From: Caecibacteroides pullorum
GTDB taxonomy: Bacteria > Bacteroidota > Bacteroidia > Bacteroidales > Bacteroidaceae
Length of the DNA: 64,000 bases
Reading direction: 5' to 3'
Assembly: GCF_019239235.1 (NCBI RefSeq)
Contig: NZ_JAAZTS010000001.1
Coordinates: 248,001-312,000 of the forward strand
Shown: positions 42,675 through 50,057 of the stretch, one piece after another
Layout: every line of letters begins with the position of its first letter
Numbering within the stretch: the stretch's first letter is position 1
Translations under genes and position numbers: made by a program
Notes under the pieces: model-generated
Told to the model about the DNA's origin: nothing
What the model saw: only the letters and a program-made list of their open reading frames with translations
The model's database searches: none

Positions 42675-43922
42675 TTACTCCAAGCACTCATCCAAGTCAT
42701 GCGCCAACTGTTCCTTGTCAAGGTGTTGGCCGATGAAGACAATCTTTTGCATGCGGTCGCCGTACTTTTCGTCCCAGTCGCGAAGCAAGCCAGGCTCTTG
42801 TTTCATCAGCTCGATGAGGTCTTCTTCGGGCGCGGTGGCATACCACTGTCCTGCCTCGGTGAGCTGCTTCTGCACGCCTACCTGCTCAAAGAGGTAGGAC
42901 ATGTCGCGGTTGTGGCTGAAGTAGCATACACCCTTGGCGCGGATAATGTTCTTCGGCCAGCGGGTGGCGATGAAGTGGTCGAGCTTGTGGATGTCGAAGG
43001 CCGGTCGGCGGTAGTATACAAATGTGCCGATGCCGTATTCTTCCACCTCTCCGCCTTCGTGGTCGTGGTGGTGATGGTGGTGATGATGTCCTTCTTCTTC
43101 GTGCTCGTGTTCCTCGTGGTGGTGCTCTTCTTCATGCTCGTGGTGATGGCTGCCGTGGGCATGTGCTTCGCGCTCCTCTTCCTCCGTGGCGGCCCGTTCT
43201 ATTTCGCGGATCCAGCCGGCTGAGGTGGCGGCACGTTCGAAGTCGAACAGATGTGTGTCGAGCAGTTTCTCCAGCGGTACGTCGGCGTAGTTGCATTCGA
43301 TGATTTCGGCTGAAGGTTGCAGGGTGCGGATGATTTTCTTGATGCGTCCCAACTCTTCGGGCTTCACTTCGGCTGCTTTGTTTAACAGGATGATGTTGCA
43401 GAACTCTATCTGCTGGATGATGAGGTTTTCGATGTCTTCCTCGTCCAGTCCCTTGCGTGTCAGGCTGTCGCCGCAGGCAAATTCGCTTTGCAGGCGCAGG
43501 GCGTCGACTACGCTGACCAGGCAGTCCAGGCGGCAGATGCCGTGGCGGGTATAGGCATCGCCCAGGCGAGGGATGGAACAGAGTGTCTGTGCGATGGGTT
43601 CGGGCTCGCAGATACCGCTGGCTTCGATGACGATGTAGTCGAAACGTTCGGTGCACATCAGTTCATAGACTTGCTCGATGAGGTCGGCCTTCAGTGTGCA
43701 ACAGATGCAGCCGTTTTGCAGGGCTACGAGGCTGTCGTCTTTCTGAGCCACTACGCCGCCTTTCTGGATGAGGTCGGCATCGATGTTCACCTCGCCGATG
43801 TCGTTCACGATGACAGCGAAGCGGATGCCTCGCTTGTTGGCCAGGATGCGGTTCACCAAGGTGGTTTTGCCACTGCCCAGGTATCCCGTGAGCAGCAGTA
43901 TGGGAATTTCTTTTTGTTTCAT
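42675..43922 (-). CDS. CobW/COG0523-family GTPase with His-rich insert
   Basis: A 415-residue G3E GTPase. It has the P-loop GYLGSGKTT (residues 13-21), Walker B-like IVNDIGE, the family metal motif GCICC (Cys72, Cys74, Cys75) and a NKAAEVKPEEL guanine-specificity segment. Around residues 244-292 is a long His/Glu-rich insert with one run of eight His, followed by the CobW C-terminal domain. COG0523 proteins deliver or sense metals, most often zinc. The His-rich insert fits zinc storage or binding, but the metal is an inference; no Zur box was identified. A TATCTTTG box lies at 43952-43945. Confidence 0.88.
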   Translation of the reverse strand: MKQKEIPILLLTGYLGSGKTTLVNRILANKRGIRFAVIVNDIGEVNIDADLIQKGGVVAQKDDSLVALQNGCICCTLKADLIEQVYELMCTERFDYIVIEASGICEPEPIAQTLCSIPRLGDAYTRHGICRLDCLVSVVDALRLQSEFACGDSLTRKGLDEEDIENLIIQQIEFCNIILLNKAAEVKPEELGRIKKIIRTLQPSAEIIECNYADVPLEKLLDTHLFDFERAATSAGWIREIERAATEEEEREAHAHGSHHHEHEEEHHHEEHEHEEEGHHHHHHHHDHEGGEVEEYGIGTFVYYRRPAFDIHKLDHFIATRWPKNIIRAKGVCYFSHNRDMSYLFEQVGVQKQLTEAGQWYATAPEEDLIELMKQEPGLLRDWDEKYGDRMQKIVFIGQHLDKEQLAHDLDECLE

Positions 43923-44068
43923 GTCGTTTTTTATTTAGCAGGGGCAAAGATAAGCCTTCTGGATTAGATTATGCTTCCAAGTCCTACCTTTTTCTTGTAA
44001 GTTCTCTTTGTTTTTAGATAAAATAGGATGCACTTCGACAGCGTCTTCACTTAAAAGCAGGCTTTTAG

Positions 44069-44100
44069 TTTGGTACTGCGCTCACCTTTCACTATTTTTG
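44069..44100 (+). promoter_or_regulatory. Promoter of ribE
   Basis: TTTG (44069-44072), a 20-base spacer and TATTTTTG (44093-44100) form a full consensus promoter. The leader is about 80 bases; I see no FMN riboswitch motifs in it. Confidence 0.78.
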
Positions 44101-44185
44101 CAGAAGCATCTGCGGAGAGGGCGGTTGTTGGTTCCTCTTTCTGTCAAAAGATGCCATGTCGTAACCCTTAAAAAGAAAGAGATTT

Positions 44186-44791
44186 ATGTTTTCTGGAATT
44201 GTAGAAGAGTGTGCCACGCTGGTAAACGTGGTAAAAGAACAGGAGAATGTGCATTTCACTTTCCGTTGCTCCTTCGTGGGCGAACTGAAGATTGACCAAA
44301 GTGTGGCTCACAACGGCGTCTGCCTGACCGTCGTGGCGCTGACCGACGATACTTATACCGTCACTGCCATGAAGGAGACGCTCGACCGCTCCAACCTGGG
44401 CTTGCTGAAGGTGGGCGACGAGGTAAACGTGGAGCGCAGCATGATGATGAACGGACGTCTGGACGGACACATCGTGCAGGGGCATGTCGATCAGACGGCT
44501 ACTTGCATCGACGTGAAGGATGCCGAAGGCAGCTATTATTTCACCTTCCGCTATGCGTTCGACAAGGAAATGGCCCGACGCGGCTACATCACTGTGGACA
44601 AGGGTTCGGTTACAGTCAACGGAGTCAGCCTGACGGTGTGCAATCCCACGGATGATACCTTCCAGGTAGCCATCATTCCCTATACCTTTGAACATACCAA
44701 TTTCCACGCCATTCAGGTGGGCTCGGTAGTGAACTTGGAGTTTGACATCATCGGCAAGTACATCAGCCGTATGATTCAGTATCAGTCATAA
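44186..44791 (+). CDS. ribE: Riboflavin synthase, alpha chain
   Basis: A 201-residue protein made of two lumazine-binding repeats. The first begins MFSGIVEECATLVNV and has NGVCLTVV and LDGHIVQGHVDQTA; the second repeats this pattern with KGSVTVNGVSLTVCNP and FEHTNFHAIQVGSVVNLEFD. It dismutates two 6,7-dimethyl-8-ribityllumazine molecules to riboflavin. The other rib genes are not in the window. It is followed after 17 bases by a TlpA-like lipoprotein gene. Confidence 0.95.
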   Translation: MFSGIVEECATLVNVVKEQENVHFTFRCSFVGELKIDQSVAHNGVCLTVVALTDDTYTVTAMKETLDRSNLGLLKVGDEVNVERSMMMNGRLDGHIVQGHVDQTATCIDVKDAEGSYYFTFRYAFDKEMARRGYITVDKGSVTVNGVSLTVCNPTDDTFQVAIIPYTFEHTNFHAIQVGSVVNLEFDIIGKYISRMIQYQS

Positions 44792-44808
44792 ATCATATCA
44801 TATAAAAA

Positions 44809-45933
44809 ATGAAGAATCTGTGCTGGATGCTCTTAGGAGCAAGTCTGTTGACAGCCTGCAGCCCTGCGGCTAAAATGGAAATCAGCGGTACGCTGAATGG
44901 CATTGAGAGTGATACGTTGTTGGTCAACCATCGGTCGGTAGACGGTGGCGAGGCACGGCTAGACACAGTGCCTATGCTGAATGGGCAGTTTGCCTTTAAT
45001 GTGGGCGACAGCGTGCTGAAGCAAGTCTATATCTATGCCAAGCCCTCAGGTAATGGTGCTGTTAGTATGAAAGCTTTGGGACTGGTACTTTTGCCCGGCC
45101 GTCCTGTTACGGTAAGCGGTACGCTGGATGATTATCGTCTGAGTGGTGATGCTTTTTACGAAGCCTGCAATGAACTGAATGAACAGCTCCGCCCTTGCAT
45201 CACGAAGCTCGATTCGCTTAGCAAAGTATGTATGCAGATGGAGGTTGATGGCATTCCTGCCGACAGCATCCGACTGGCTTATGCCCCTTCACGAGAATTT
45301 CTGAACCGTATGCAGGACCTGCGTTGTGACTTCATCCGCAGCCATGCCGACCAGGATGTGGCCGTCTATGCTCTGTCACGCGACTTGTCTGTTGAGAAGA
45401 TTGGCGAGATGCTTGATGTGGTGGCCGAGCCTGTACGTACGGGTGTGATGGCACCGTTGTATCGTCAGGTAAAGGATGGTTATGACAAGGAAATGGCCCG
45501 TCGTGCTGCTGCCGAACGGGTGAAAGAAGGCAATGCGGCTCCCGAATTTACGCTGAAAGATCTCAAGGGTAATGACTTTACTCTTTCGTCGCTTCGAGGC
45601 AAGTATGTAGTACTTGATTTTTGGGGCAGCTGGTGTGGTTGGTGTATCAAGGGTGTACCCGATATGAAGAAGGCCTATGCCAAGCACAAGGCCAAGGTTG
45701 AATTTGTGGGCATCGACTGTCGTGATACAGAGGAGAAATGGCGCAAGGCGGTAGAAGAGCATGACATGCCTTGGTTGCATGTTCGCAACGAGGGCGATCC
45801 CGATGTCTCTGTCCTGTATGCTGTCCGCGGCTATCCGACGAAGATAGTCATCAGTCCCGAAGGTGTCATCCTGAAAGTAGTTGTAGGTGAGGATCCTGAA
45901 TTCTATACTTATTTGGATGGATTGCTGAAGTGA
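44809..45933 (+). CDS. TlpA-like thioredoxin-fold lipoprotein
   Basis: A 374-residue lipoprotein (lipobox LLTAC, then SPAAKME). The N-terminal half is a DUF4369-like domain (ISGTLNGIESDTLLVNH, LVLLPGRPVTVSG). The C-terminal 140 residues form a TlpA/AhpC-type thioredoxin domain: GNAAPEFTLKDLKGNDFTLS and DFWGSWCGWCIKGVPDM, with an intact CxxC pair. Such proteins reduce or exchange disulfides in the periplasm, for example in cytochrome maturation. It is probably co-transcribed with ribE. Confidence 0.9.
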   Translation: MKNLCWMLLGASLLTACSPAAKMEISGTLNGIESDTLLVNHRSVDGGEARLDTVPMLNGQFAFNVGDSVLKQVYIYAKPSGNGAVSMKALGLVLLPGRPVTVSGTLDDYRLSGDAFYEACNELNEQLRPCITKLDSLSKVCMQMEVDGIPADSIRLAYAPSREFLNRMQDLRCDFIRSHADQDVAVYALSRDLSVEKIGEMLDVVAEPVRTGVMAPLYRQVKDGYDKEMARRAAAERVKEGNAAPEFTLKDLKGNDFTLSSLRGKYVVLDFWGSWCGWCIKGVPDMKKAYAKHKAKVEFVGIDCRDTEEKWRKAVEEHDMPWLHVRNEGDPDVSVLYAVRGYPTKIVISPEGVILKVVVGEDPEFYTYLDGLLK

Positions 45934-46003
45934 GGCCCGTATTTGAAACAGCCTTCTTAAGTCTTCAAGATATTGTCATAAACTTATAGATGGAGAGATA
46001 GCA

Positions 46004-46537
46004 ATGGATTTTCTGCAATTGGCGGCCAGCCGCCAGAGCGATCGCGCTTACGAACACCGACCTGTGGAGCGCGAAAAGTTGGAGCGCATCCTCCGGGCGG
46101 CCTGCCTGGCTCCTTCGGCCTGCAATGCCCAGCCGTGGAAGTTTGTGGTGGTAGACGACCCCGAACTCGCGCGAAGGGTGGGGAAGGCTGCCGCAGGGCT
46201 GGGCATGAACCAGTTTGCCAAGGAGGCGCCTGTTCATATCCTCATTGTCGAGGAGTCGATGAACTTCACTTCCTTCCTTGGCGCGAAGATCAAGGACAAG
46301 TATTTTCCCCTGATAGACATCGGCATCGCCGCTGCCCACATCACGCTTGCCGCCGAGAGCGAAGGCCTTGGCTCGTGCATCGTGGGTTGGTTCGACGAGA
46401 AGGAGATGAAGCAGCTGGTGGGCATTCCTGCGGGCAAGCGCCTGTTGCTCGATGTGGTCGTAGGCTATGCAGCCAAGCCCAAGCGCAAGAAGTCGCGCAA
46501 GGATCTGGAGAAAGTCGTATCGTATAATCACTATTAA
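46004..46537 (+). CDS. Nitroreductase-family flavoprotein
   Basis: A 177-residue single-domain nitroreductase. The FMN-binding start FLQLAASRQSDRAYEHRPV, the CLAPSACNAQPWKFVVVDD segment, and IDIGIAAAHITLAAESEGLGSCIVGWFDE are typical, and the C-terminal DVVVGYAAKPKRKKSRKDLEKVV also fits. These FMN enzymes use NAD(P)H to reduce nitro compounds, quinones or other acceptors; the physiological substrate is unknown. It is preceded by a 70-base gap and followed by a repeat array. Confidence 0.9.
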   Translation: MDFLQLAASRQSDRAYEHRPVEREKLERILRAACLAPSACNAQPWKFVVVDDPELARRVGKAAAGLGMNQFAKEAPVHILIVEESMNFTSFLGAKIKDKYFPLIDIGIAAAHITLAAESEGLGSCIVGWFDEKEMKQLVGIPAGKRLLLDVVVGYAAKPKRKKSRKDLEKVVSYNHY

Positions 46538-46809
46538 AAACTGTGGCGTGCGAGGCTATACTTGCACCCTTTCTGACGAAGCACTGCGTCAGCCTTTCAG
46601 AAAGTGCTTCCTGAGGGTCTCATGCAGTGCTTTGTGAGGAGGTGAGGAAGCACTGTGTCACGCCTTCATGAAGCACTGTGTGAGGACGTCTGCTGGTGGA
46701 ATGTCCCCCTGCGACGCTTTTTTTTGTTTAATAAGTCCGCAGATTTGCTAAAACATGTTATTAAACATGCTTTTTTAGTTGGATTATTTGCAAGTTGCTG
46801 AAAAGTACG
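46538..46809. other. Gene-free interval with GAAGCACTG repeats
   Basis: GAAGCACTG or its complement occurs at about 46578, 46602, 46625, 46648 and 46681 in both orientations, with spacing of 20-33 bp, less regular than in sister arrays. The rest is A/T-rich, with the -33 TTTG (46787-46790) of small RNA copy 2 at the end. No gene is seen. Confidence 0.75.
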
Positions 46810-46817
46810 TACCTTTG
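46787..46817 (+). promoter_or_regulatory. Promoter of small RNA copy 2
   Basis: TTTG (46787-46790), a 19-base spacer and TACCTTTG (46810-46817). The layout is identical to copy 1. Confidence 0.82.
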
Positions 46818-46820
46818 CAG

Positions 46821-46883
46821 TGTGTTTTTCATAGTATTAGATTTAAGGTTAACAAAGGTTGGGCTCAGCGGAGCCCTTTTTTT
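46821..46883 (+). ncRNA. Small RNA, copy 2 of a two-copy family (about 60 nt)
   Basis: Transcription from the 46787-46817 promoter should start near 46821 and end at the hairpin GGGCTC/GAGCCC (46861-46876) plus seven T (46877-46883). The match to copy 1 covers 77 bases (46810-46886 against 4548-4472) with one A/G difference near the 5' end. The conserved interior includes TTAGATTTAAGGTTAACAAA, which may be single-stranded seed sequence. It lies 25 bases from the stop of the convergent YihY gene. Confidence 0.8.
46861..46883 (+). terminator. Intrinsic terminator of small RNA copy 2
   Basis: A six-pair G/C stem with a four-base loop followed by seven T. Confidence 0.85.
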
Positions 46884-46907
46884 ATGTCCGTACCTCTCGT
46901 GTCGGGA

Positions 46908-48227
46908 TTATAAATCTTTCAGCAACACTTCGCCCGCATTCCTGTAATATTCTTCACGTGTTTTCATCAGTGTCGTCCACTGGTCGTTGTAGGCGTGTTC
47001 CTTGTCTATCTTGAAGTCCTCTGAACCATGCGAGTCGAGGCGGTCGAGCAGGACGGCTACGTTCAGGCGGTTGATGTCCATCGAGGGCTGGTAGGAGAGC
47101 GATTCACTCTTCTCGTCGGTAGCCACTTCGTGCACCAGCTTCACGTCCTGAAGTTCTTCAAATATGCGTCGGGTCAGGCGGATGGGGATCTGACATTCCT
47201 CCGAAATCTCTTCGGCCGTATAGGGCTTTTCGCCGCGGGCAAAGCGCTTGGCGATGAGCGACATCATCAGCACGGCCACGAAGTCGTGGTAGCGTCGGCT
47301 GATGTTGCGCGTATCCTTGTCGAAGCTGAAGCTGTTGATGTTCTGCCCTGCATAGGTCAGCTGGACGCCAAAGAGGCAGATGGTCCACGAGATCTGAAGC
47401 CAGAGAAGGAGCAGGGGCAGGGCGGCGAAGCTACCATAGATAGCATTGTAGCGCGACACCCACAACTGGCTGCTGATGTAGAGGAACTGAAAGGCCTGAT
47501 AGGCGGTACCTGCCAGGATGCCCGATATGAGCGCGTGCTTGAACTTCACCTTCGTGTTGGGCATGAAGATGTAGAGCCCTGTGAACATGCACCACGTCAG
47601 TACATAGGGAATGAGGCGCACCAGAAACTTGCCCAAAGGGGCCAGCAGGGTGAAGTCTTCCATGTTCTTCAGCATGGTGCTCATGAAGATGGAAAGACCG
47701 CCCGAGAGCACCAATAGGATAGGTATCAGGAGCAGCATGGAGAAATAGTCCGTGATGCGCCGATAGACGCTTCGTGCCTTCTGCACCTGCCAGATGCGGT
47801 TGAAGGTGATTTCCATGTTGTTGATCAGGTTGAGCACCGACCAGAGCAACATGATGAGACCCACGCCGATGAAGATGCCGTTCTTCGTTTGCGACAGGTA
47901 GGTGTTGACGATGTTCAGGATGGCGCTGCTCGTCTCGTTCAGGCCGCCGAAGCCTGTAGCAATTTCGTGCTCTATCACGTTGTCGAAGCCGAATCCGCGC
48001 GCGATGGCGAAGACCACGGCCAGGATGGGAATGAGGGCAAACAGCGTGCTATAGGTCAGGGCAGCGGCCTTGTTGGCCAGTCGGTCCTTGGTAAATCGGT
48101 TGACACAGAGGTAGATAGTCTTGATGACGGTATAGACGGAGAAGGTGGTCTTGTTCACCTCGTCCTCCGTGATGCGCCAGATGTCATCGGTGAGGAACTT
48201 CCAGAGTCTTGCGATTTTTTGGTTCAT
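46908..48227 (-). CDS. YihY/BrkB-family membrane protein
   Basis: A 439-residue inner-membrane protein. Residues 45-330 have six hydrophobic helices in the YihY pattern (AAALTYSTLFALIPILAVVFAIARG, LIMLLWSVLNLINNMEITFNRIWQV, YNAIYGSFAALPLLLLWLQISW). A cytoplasmic C-terminal region (AEEISEECQIPIRLTRRIFEEL) looks like a winged-helix domain. The family function is unsettled; it is not RNase BN as once labelled. A TATCTTTG box at 48237-48230 ends just 2 bases before the ATG, so the mRNA may be leaderless or read through from rnpB, which lies immediately upstream on the same strand. Confidence 0.85.
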   Translation of the reverse strand: MNQKIARLWKFLTDDIWRITEDEVNKTTFSVYTVIKTIYLCVNRFTKDRLANKAAALTYSTLFALIPILAVVFAIARGFGFDNVIEHEIATGFGGLNETSSAILNIVNTYLSQTKNGIFIGVGLIMLLWSVLNLINNMEITFNRIWQVQKARSVYRRITDYFSMLLLIPILLVLSGGLSIFMSTMLKNMEDFTLLAPLGKFLVRLIPYVLTWCMFTGLYIFMPNTKVKFKHALISGILAGTAYQAFQFLYISSQLWVSRYNAIYGSFAALPLLLLWLQISWTICLFGVQLTYAGQNINSFSFDKDTRNISRRYHDFVAVLMMSLIAKRFARGEKPYTAEEISEECQIPIRLTRRIFEELQDVKLVHEVATDEKSESLSYQPSMDINRLNVAVLLDRLDSHGSEDFKIDKEHAYNDQWTTLMKTREEYYRNAGEVLLKDL

Positions 48228-48253
48228 GGCAAAGATACATATATAATAAAAAG

Positions 48254-48631
48254 AAAAGCAGTTGGCCTGTAAGCCGGGTTCTGTGCCTTGTCCGAGGGGG
48301 ACAAGGTGTCTGCCATTTATCTGAGCCGTATGTCACCATACGCGCTTTAGCGGTCTACCCTCCGGCATCGAGCGAGCAACTCTCCTTGCGCCGGTTTACA
48401 TGACCTTACAACTCCCAAGACGCACAGCCCTTGTGTCGCCACAAGACTGGTGGGCTCTTACCCCGCCTTCTCACCCTTACCCTCCTTCCGAGAGAAGAAG
48501 GGCGGTTGTTTTCTTCTGCGTTACTCTACCCTCGCGGACAGCTTTCTGTTAGGAAGTGGGACGCTCTGTGTTGCCCGGACTTTCCTCATGCACACCCAAA
48601 GTGCAGGCGGCAGACCGGCCAACTGCTTTAT
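48254..48631 (-). ncRNA. rnpB: RNase P RNA
   Basis: On the minus strand the sequence begins AAGCAGTTGGCCGGTCTGCC and includes GAGGAAAGTCCGGGC, the universal bacterial RNase P P4/J3-4 signature, and ends with ACAGAACCCGGCTTACAGGCC. The terminal AGTTGGCC/GGCCAACT pairing forms helix P1. The length of about 378 nt fits the ancestral type A. A TACCTTTG box (48644-48637) precedes the 5' end by about 5 bases, and T-runs follow the 3' end. The RNA processes tRNA 5' ends. Confidence 0.96.
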
Positions 48632-48636
48632 GGTGG

Positions 48637-48644
48637 CAAAGGTA
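48637..48644 (-). promoter_or_regulatory. -7 box of rnpB
   Basis: TACCTTTG on the minus strand, the same eight bases as the small RNA promoters; a consensus -33 box is not evident. Confidence 0.6.
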
Positions 48645-48686
48645 CGATTTTCGCGTCAAAAACACAGGATTTATGGAAATAATTCG

Positions 48687-48694
48687 TAGATTTG
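48687..48694 (+). promoter_or_regulatory. -7 box before the NlpC/P60 gene
   Basis: TAGATTTG matches TAnnTTTG and lies 31 bases before the ATG; the -33 region is not clear. Confidence 0.45.
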
Positions 48695-48725
48695 CTCGTA
48701 TTAATCACCCACAAACAGACATTTC

Positions 48726-49931
48726 ATGAACAAAAACTATCTTATTCTTGCTCTTTTGCTCTTCTGCTCCTTGCCATCCGCAAGGACCTATGCCGCAGGC
48801 GGGGACATTCCGCCCGAGGTTGTTGCCCTGACCGACAGCCTCAAACAGAAGTATGCCCCCGACGGGCGTGTAGCCCTTTTTAAGACAGACTATACGTTCG
48901 ACGGCAAGCACGTGATGCTTCGTGGCGAGACTACTTCGCCTTCTGCCAAGGCCGAACTGGTGGAGGCCCTGTCGAAGGCCGGCTACGAGGTGATGGACTG
49001 CCTGAAGGTGCTGCCCGACGAGGCGGCGCTCGAGGGAAAGACTTATGGCATCATCAACCTCTCCGTGGCCAGCTTGCGCGTACAGCCCGACTATTCGTCG
49101 GAGATGATGACGCAAGCCCTGCTAGGCATGCCCGTGCGTGTGCTCGAGCGCGACGGATGGTATCGCATTCAGACACCCGACGACTACATCGCCTGGACGC
49201 ATCGTGTCAGCGTCCTGCCCGTCACCCGCGAGGAACTGACGGCTTGGAATCGGGCAGAAAAGGTCGTGGTCACGTCGCACTACGCCTTCGTCTACTCCCA
49301 GCCCGACCGACGCTCGCAGACGGTGTCCGACATCGTGGCTGGCAACCGCCTGAAGCTGGAAGGCACGAAGGGAGGCTTCTATCGCGTGTCCTATCCCGAC
49401 GGCCGACAGGGCTATGTGGAGAAGTCCGCCGCCTTGCCCGAAAAAGAATGGCGCAAGAGCCTGAAGCAGGATGCCGCCAGCATCATCCGCACGGCCCACA
49501 CGCTGATGGGGGTGCCCTATCTTTGGGCAGGCACCTCGTCGAAAGGCGTGGATTGTAGCGGCTTCGTGCGCACAGTGCTCTTCATGCACGACATCATCAT
49601 CCCCCGCGACGCCTCCCAGCAGGCCTACGTGGGGCAGCATATCGACATCGCCCCCGACTTCTCCAACCTCCAGCCGGGCGACCTCGTGTTCTTCGGACGC
49701 AAGGCCACGGCCGAACGCAAGGAGCGGGTGGTGCACGTGGCCCTGTACGTGGGCGGCAAGCGGTTTATCCATTCGCAGGGCGACGTACACGTCAGCAGCT
49801 TCGACCCGCAGGACGAACGGTTCGACGAATACAACTTGGGGCGCCTGCTCTTCGCCGCGCGCGTGCTTCCATCTATTAATAAGGAGAAGGGGCTGAACAC
49901 GACGGACGAGAACCCCTACTATCGGTGGTGA
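48726..49931 (+). CDS. NlpC/P60 endopeptidase with SH3b domains
   Basis: A 401-residue exported protein (signal peptide ending PSARTYA). Two bacterial SH3 regions follow (IINLSVASLRVQPDYSSEMM, then SHYAFVYSQPDRRSQTVSDIV). The catalytic NlpC/P60 domain starts near residue 255 with HTLMGVPYLWAGTSSKGVDCSGF (Cys277), continues with VVHVALYVGG (His337) and FIHSQGDVHV (His349, third polar residue). Relatives cut D-Glu-DAP bonds in murein peptides, releasing L-Ala-D-Glu. The dipeptide epimerase gene that would use this product follows 126 bases downstream. Confidence 0.92.
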   Translation: MNKNYLILALLLFCSLPSARTYAAGGDIPPEVVALTDSLKQKYAPDGRVALFKTDYTFDGKHVMLRGETTSPSAKAELVEALSKAGYEVMDCLKVLPDEAALEGKTYGIINLSVASLRVQPDYSSEMMTQALLGMPVRVLERDGWYRIQTPDDYIAWTHRVSVLPVTREELTAWNRAEKVVVTSHYAFVYSQPDRRSQTVSDIVAGNRLKLEGTKGGFYRVSYPDGRQGYVEKSAALPEKEWRKSLKQDAASIIRTAHTLMGVPYLWAGTSSKGVDCSGFVRTVLFMHDIIIPRDASQQAYVGQHIDIAPDFSNLQPGDLVFFGRKATAERKERVVHVALYVGGKRFIHSQGDVHVSSFDPQDERFDEYNLGRLLFAARVLPSINKEKGLNTTDENPYYRW

Positions 49932-49935
49932 GCAG

Positions 49936-49997
49936 GAAAGCATTGCTTTCCCCTCCGTAAAGCACTGTTTTCTCCTCCGCAAAGCATTGCTTTCTCG
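49936..49997. repeat. AAAGCATTGCTTT repeat array, 22-bp period
   Basis: Three palindromic cores, AAAGCATTGCTTT, AAAGCACTGTTTT and AAAGCATTGCTTT, have centres at about 49943, 49965 and 49987, exactly 22 bp apart, joined by CCCTCCGT/CTCCTCCG linkers. It starts 5 bases after the NlpC/P60 stop. Confidence 0.92.
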
Positions 49998-50057
49998 AGG
50001 ACGTCGGTGCTGTATTGAAAATAGACTAAAAACGATATAAAATAAGAAGATACTACG

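Noticed and set aside
44101-44185. FMN riboswitch before ribE
   Set aside because: The leader is only about 80 bases and lacks the conserved FMN-aptamer segments.
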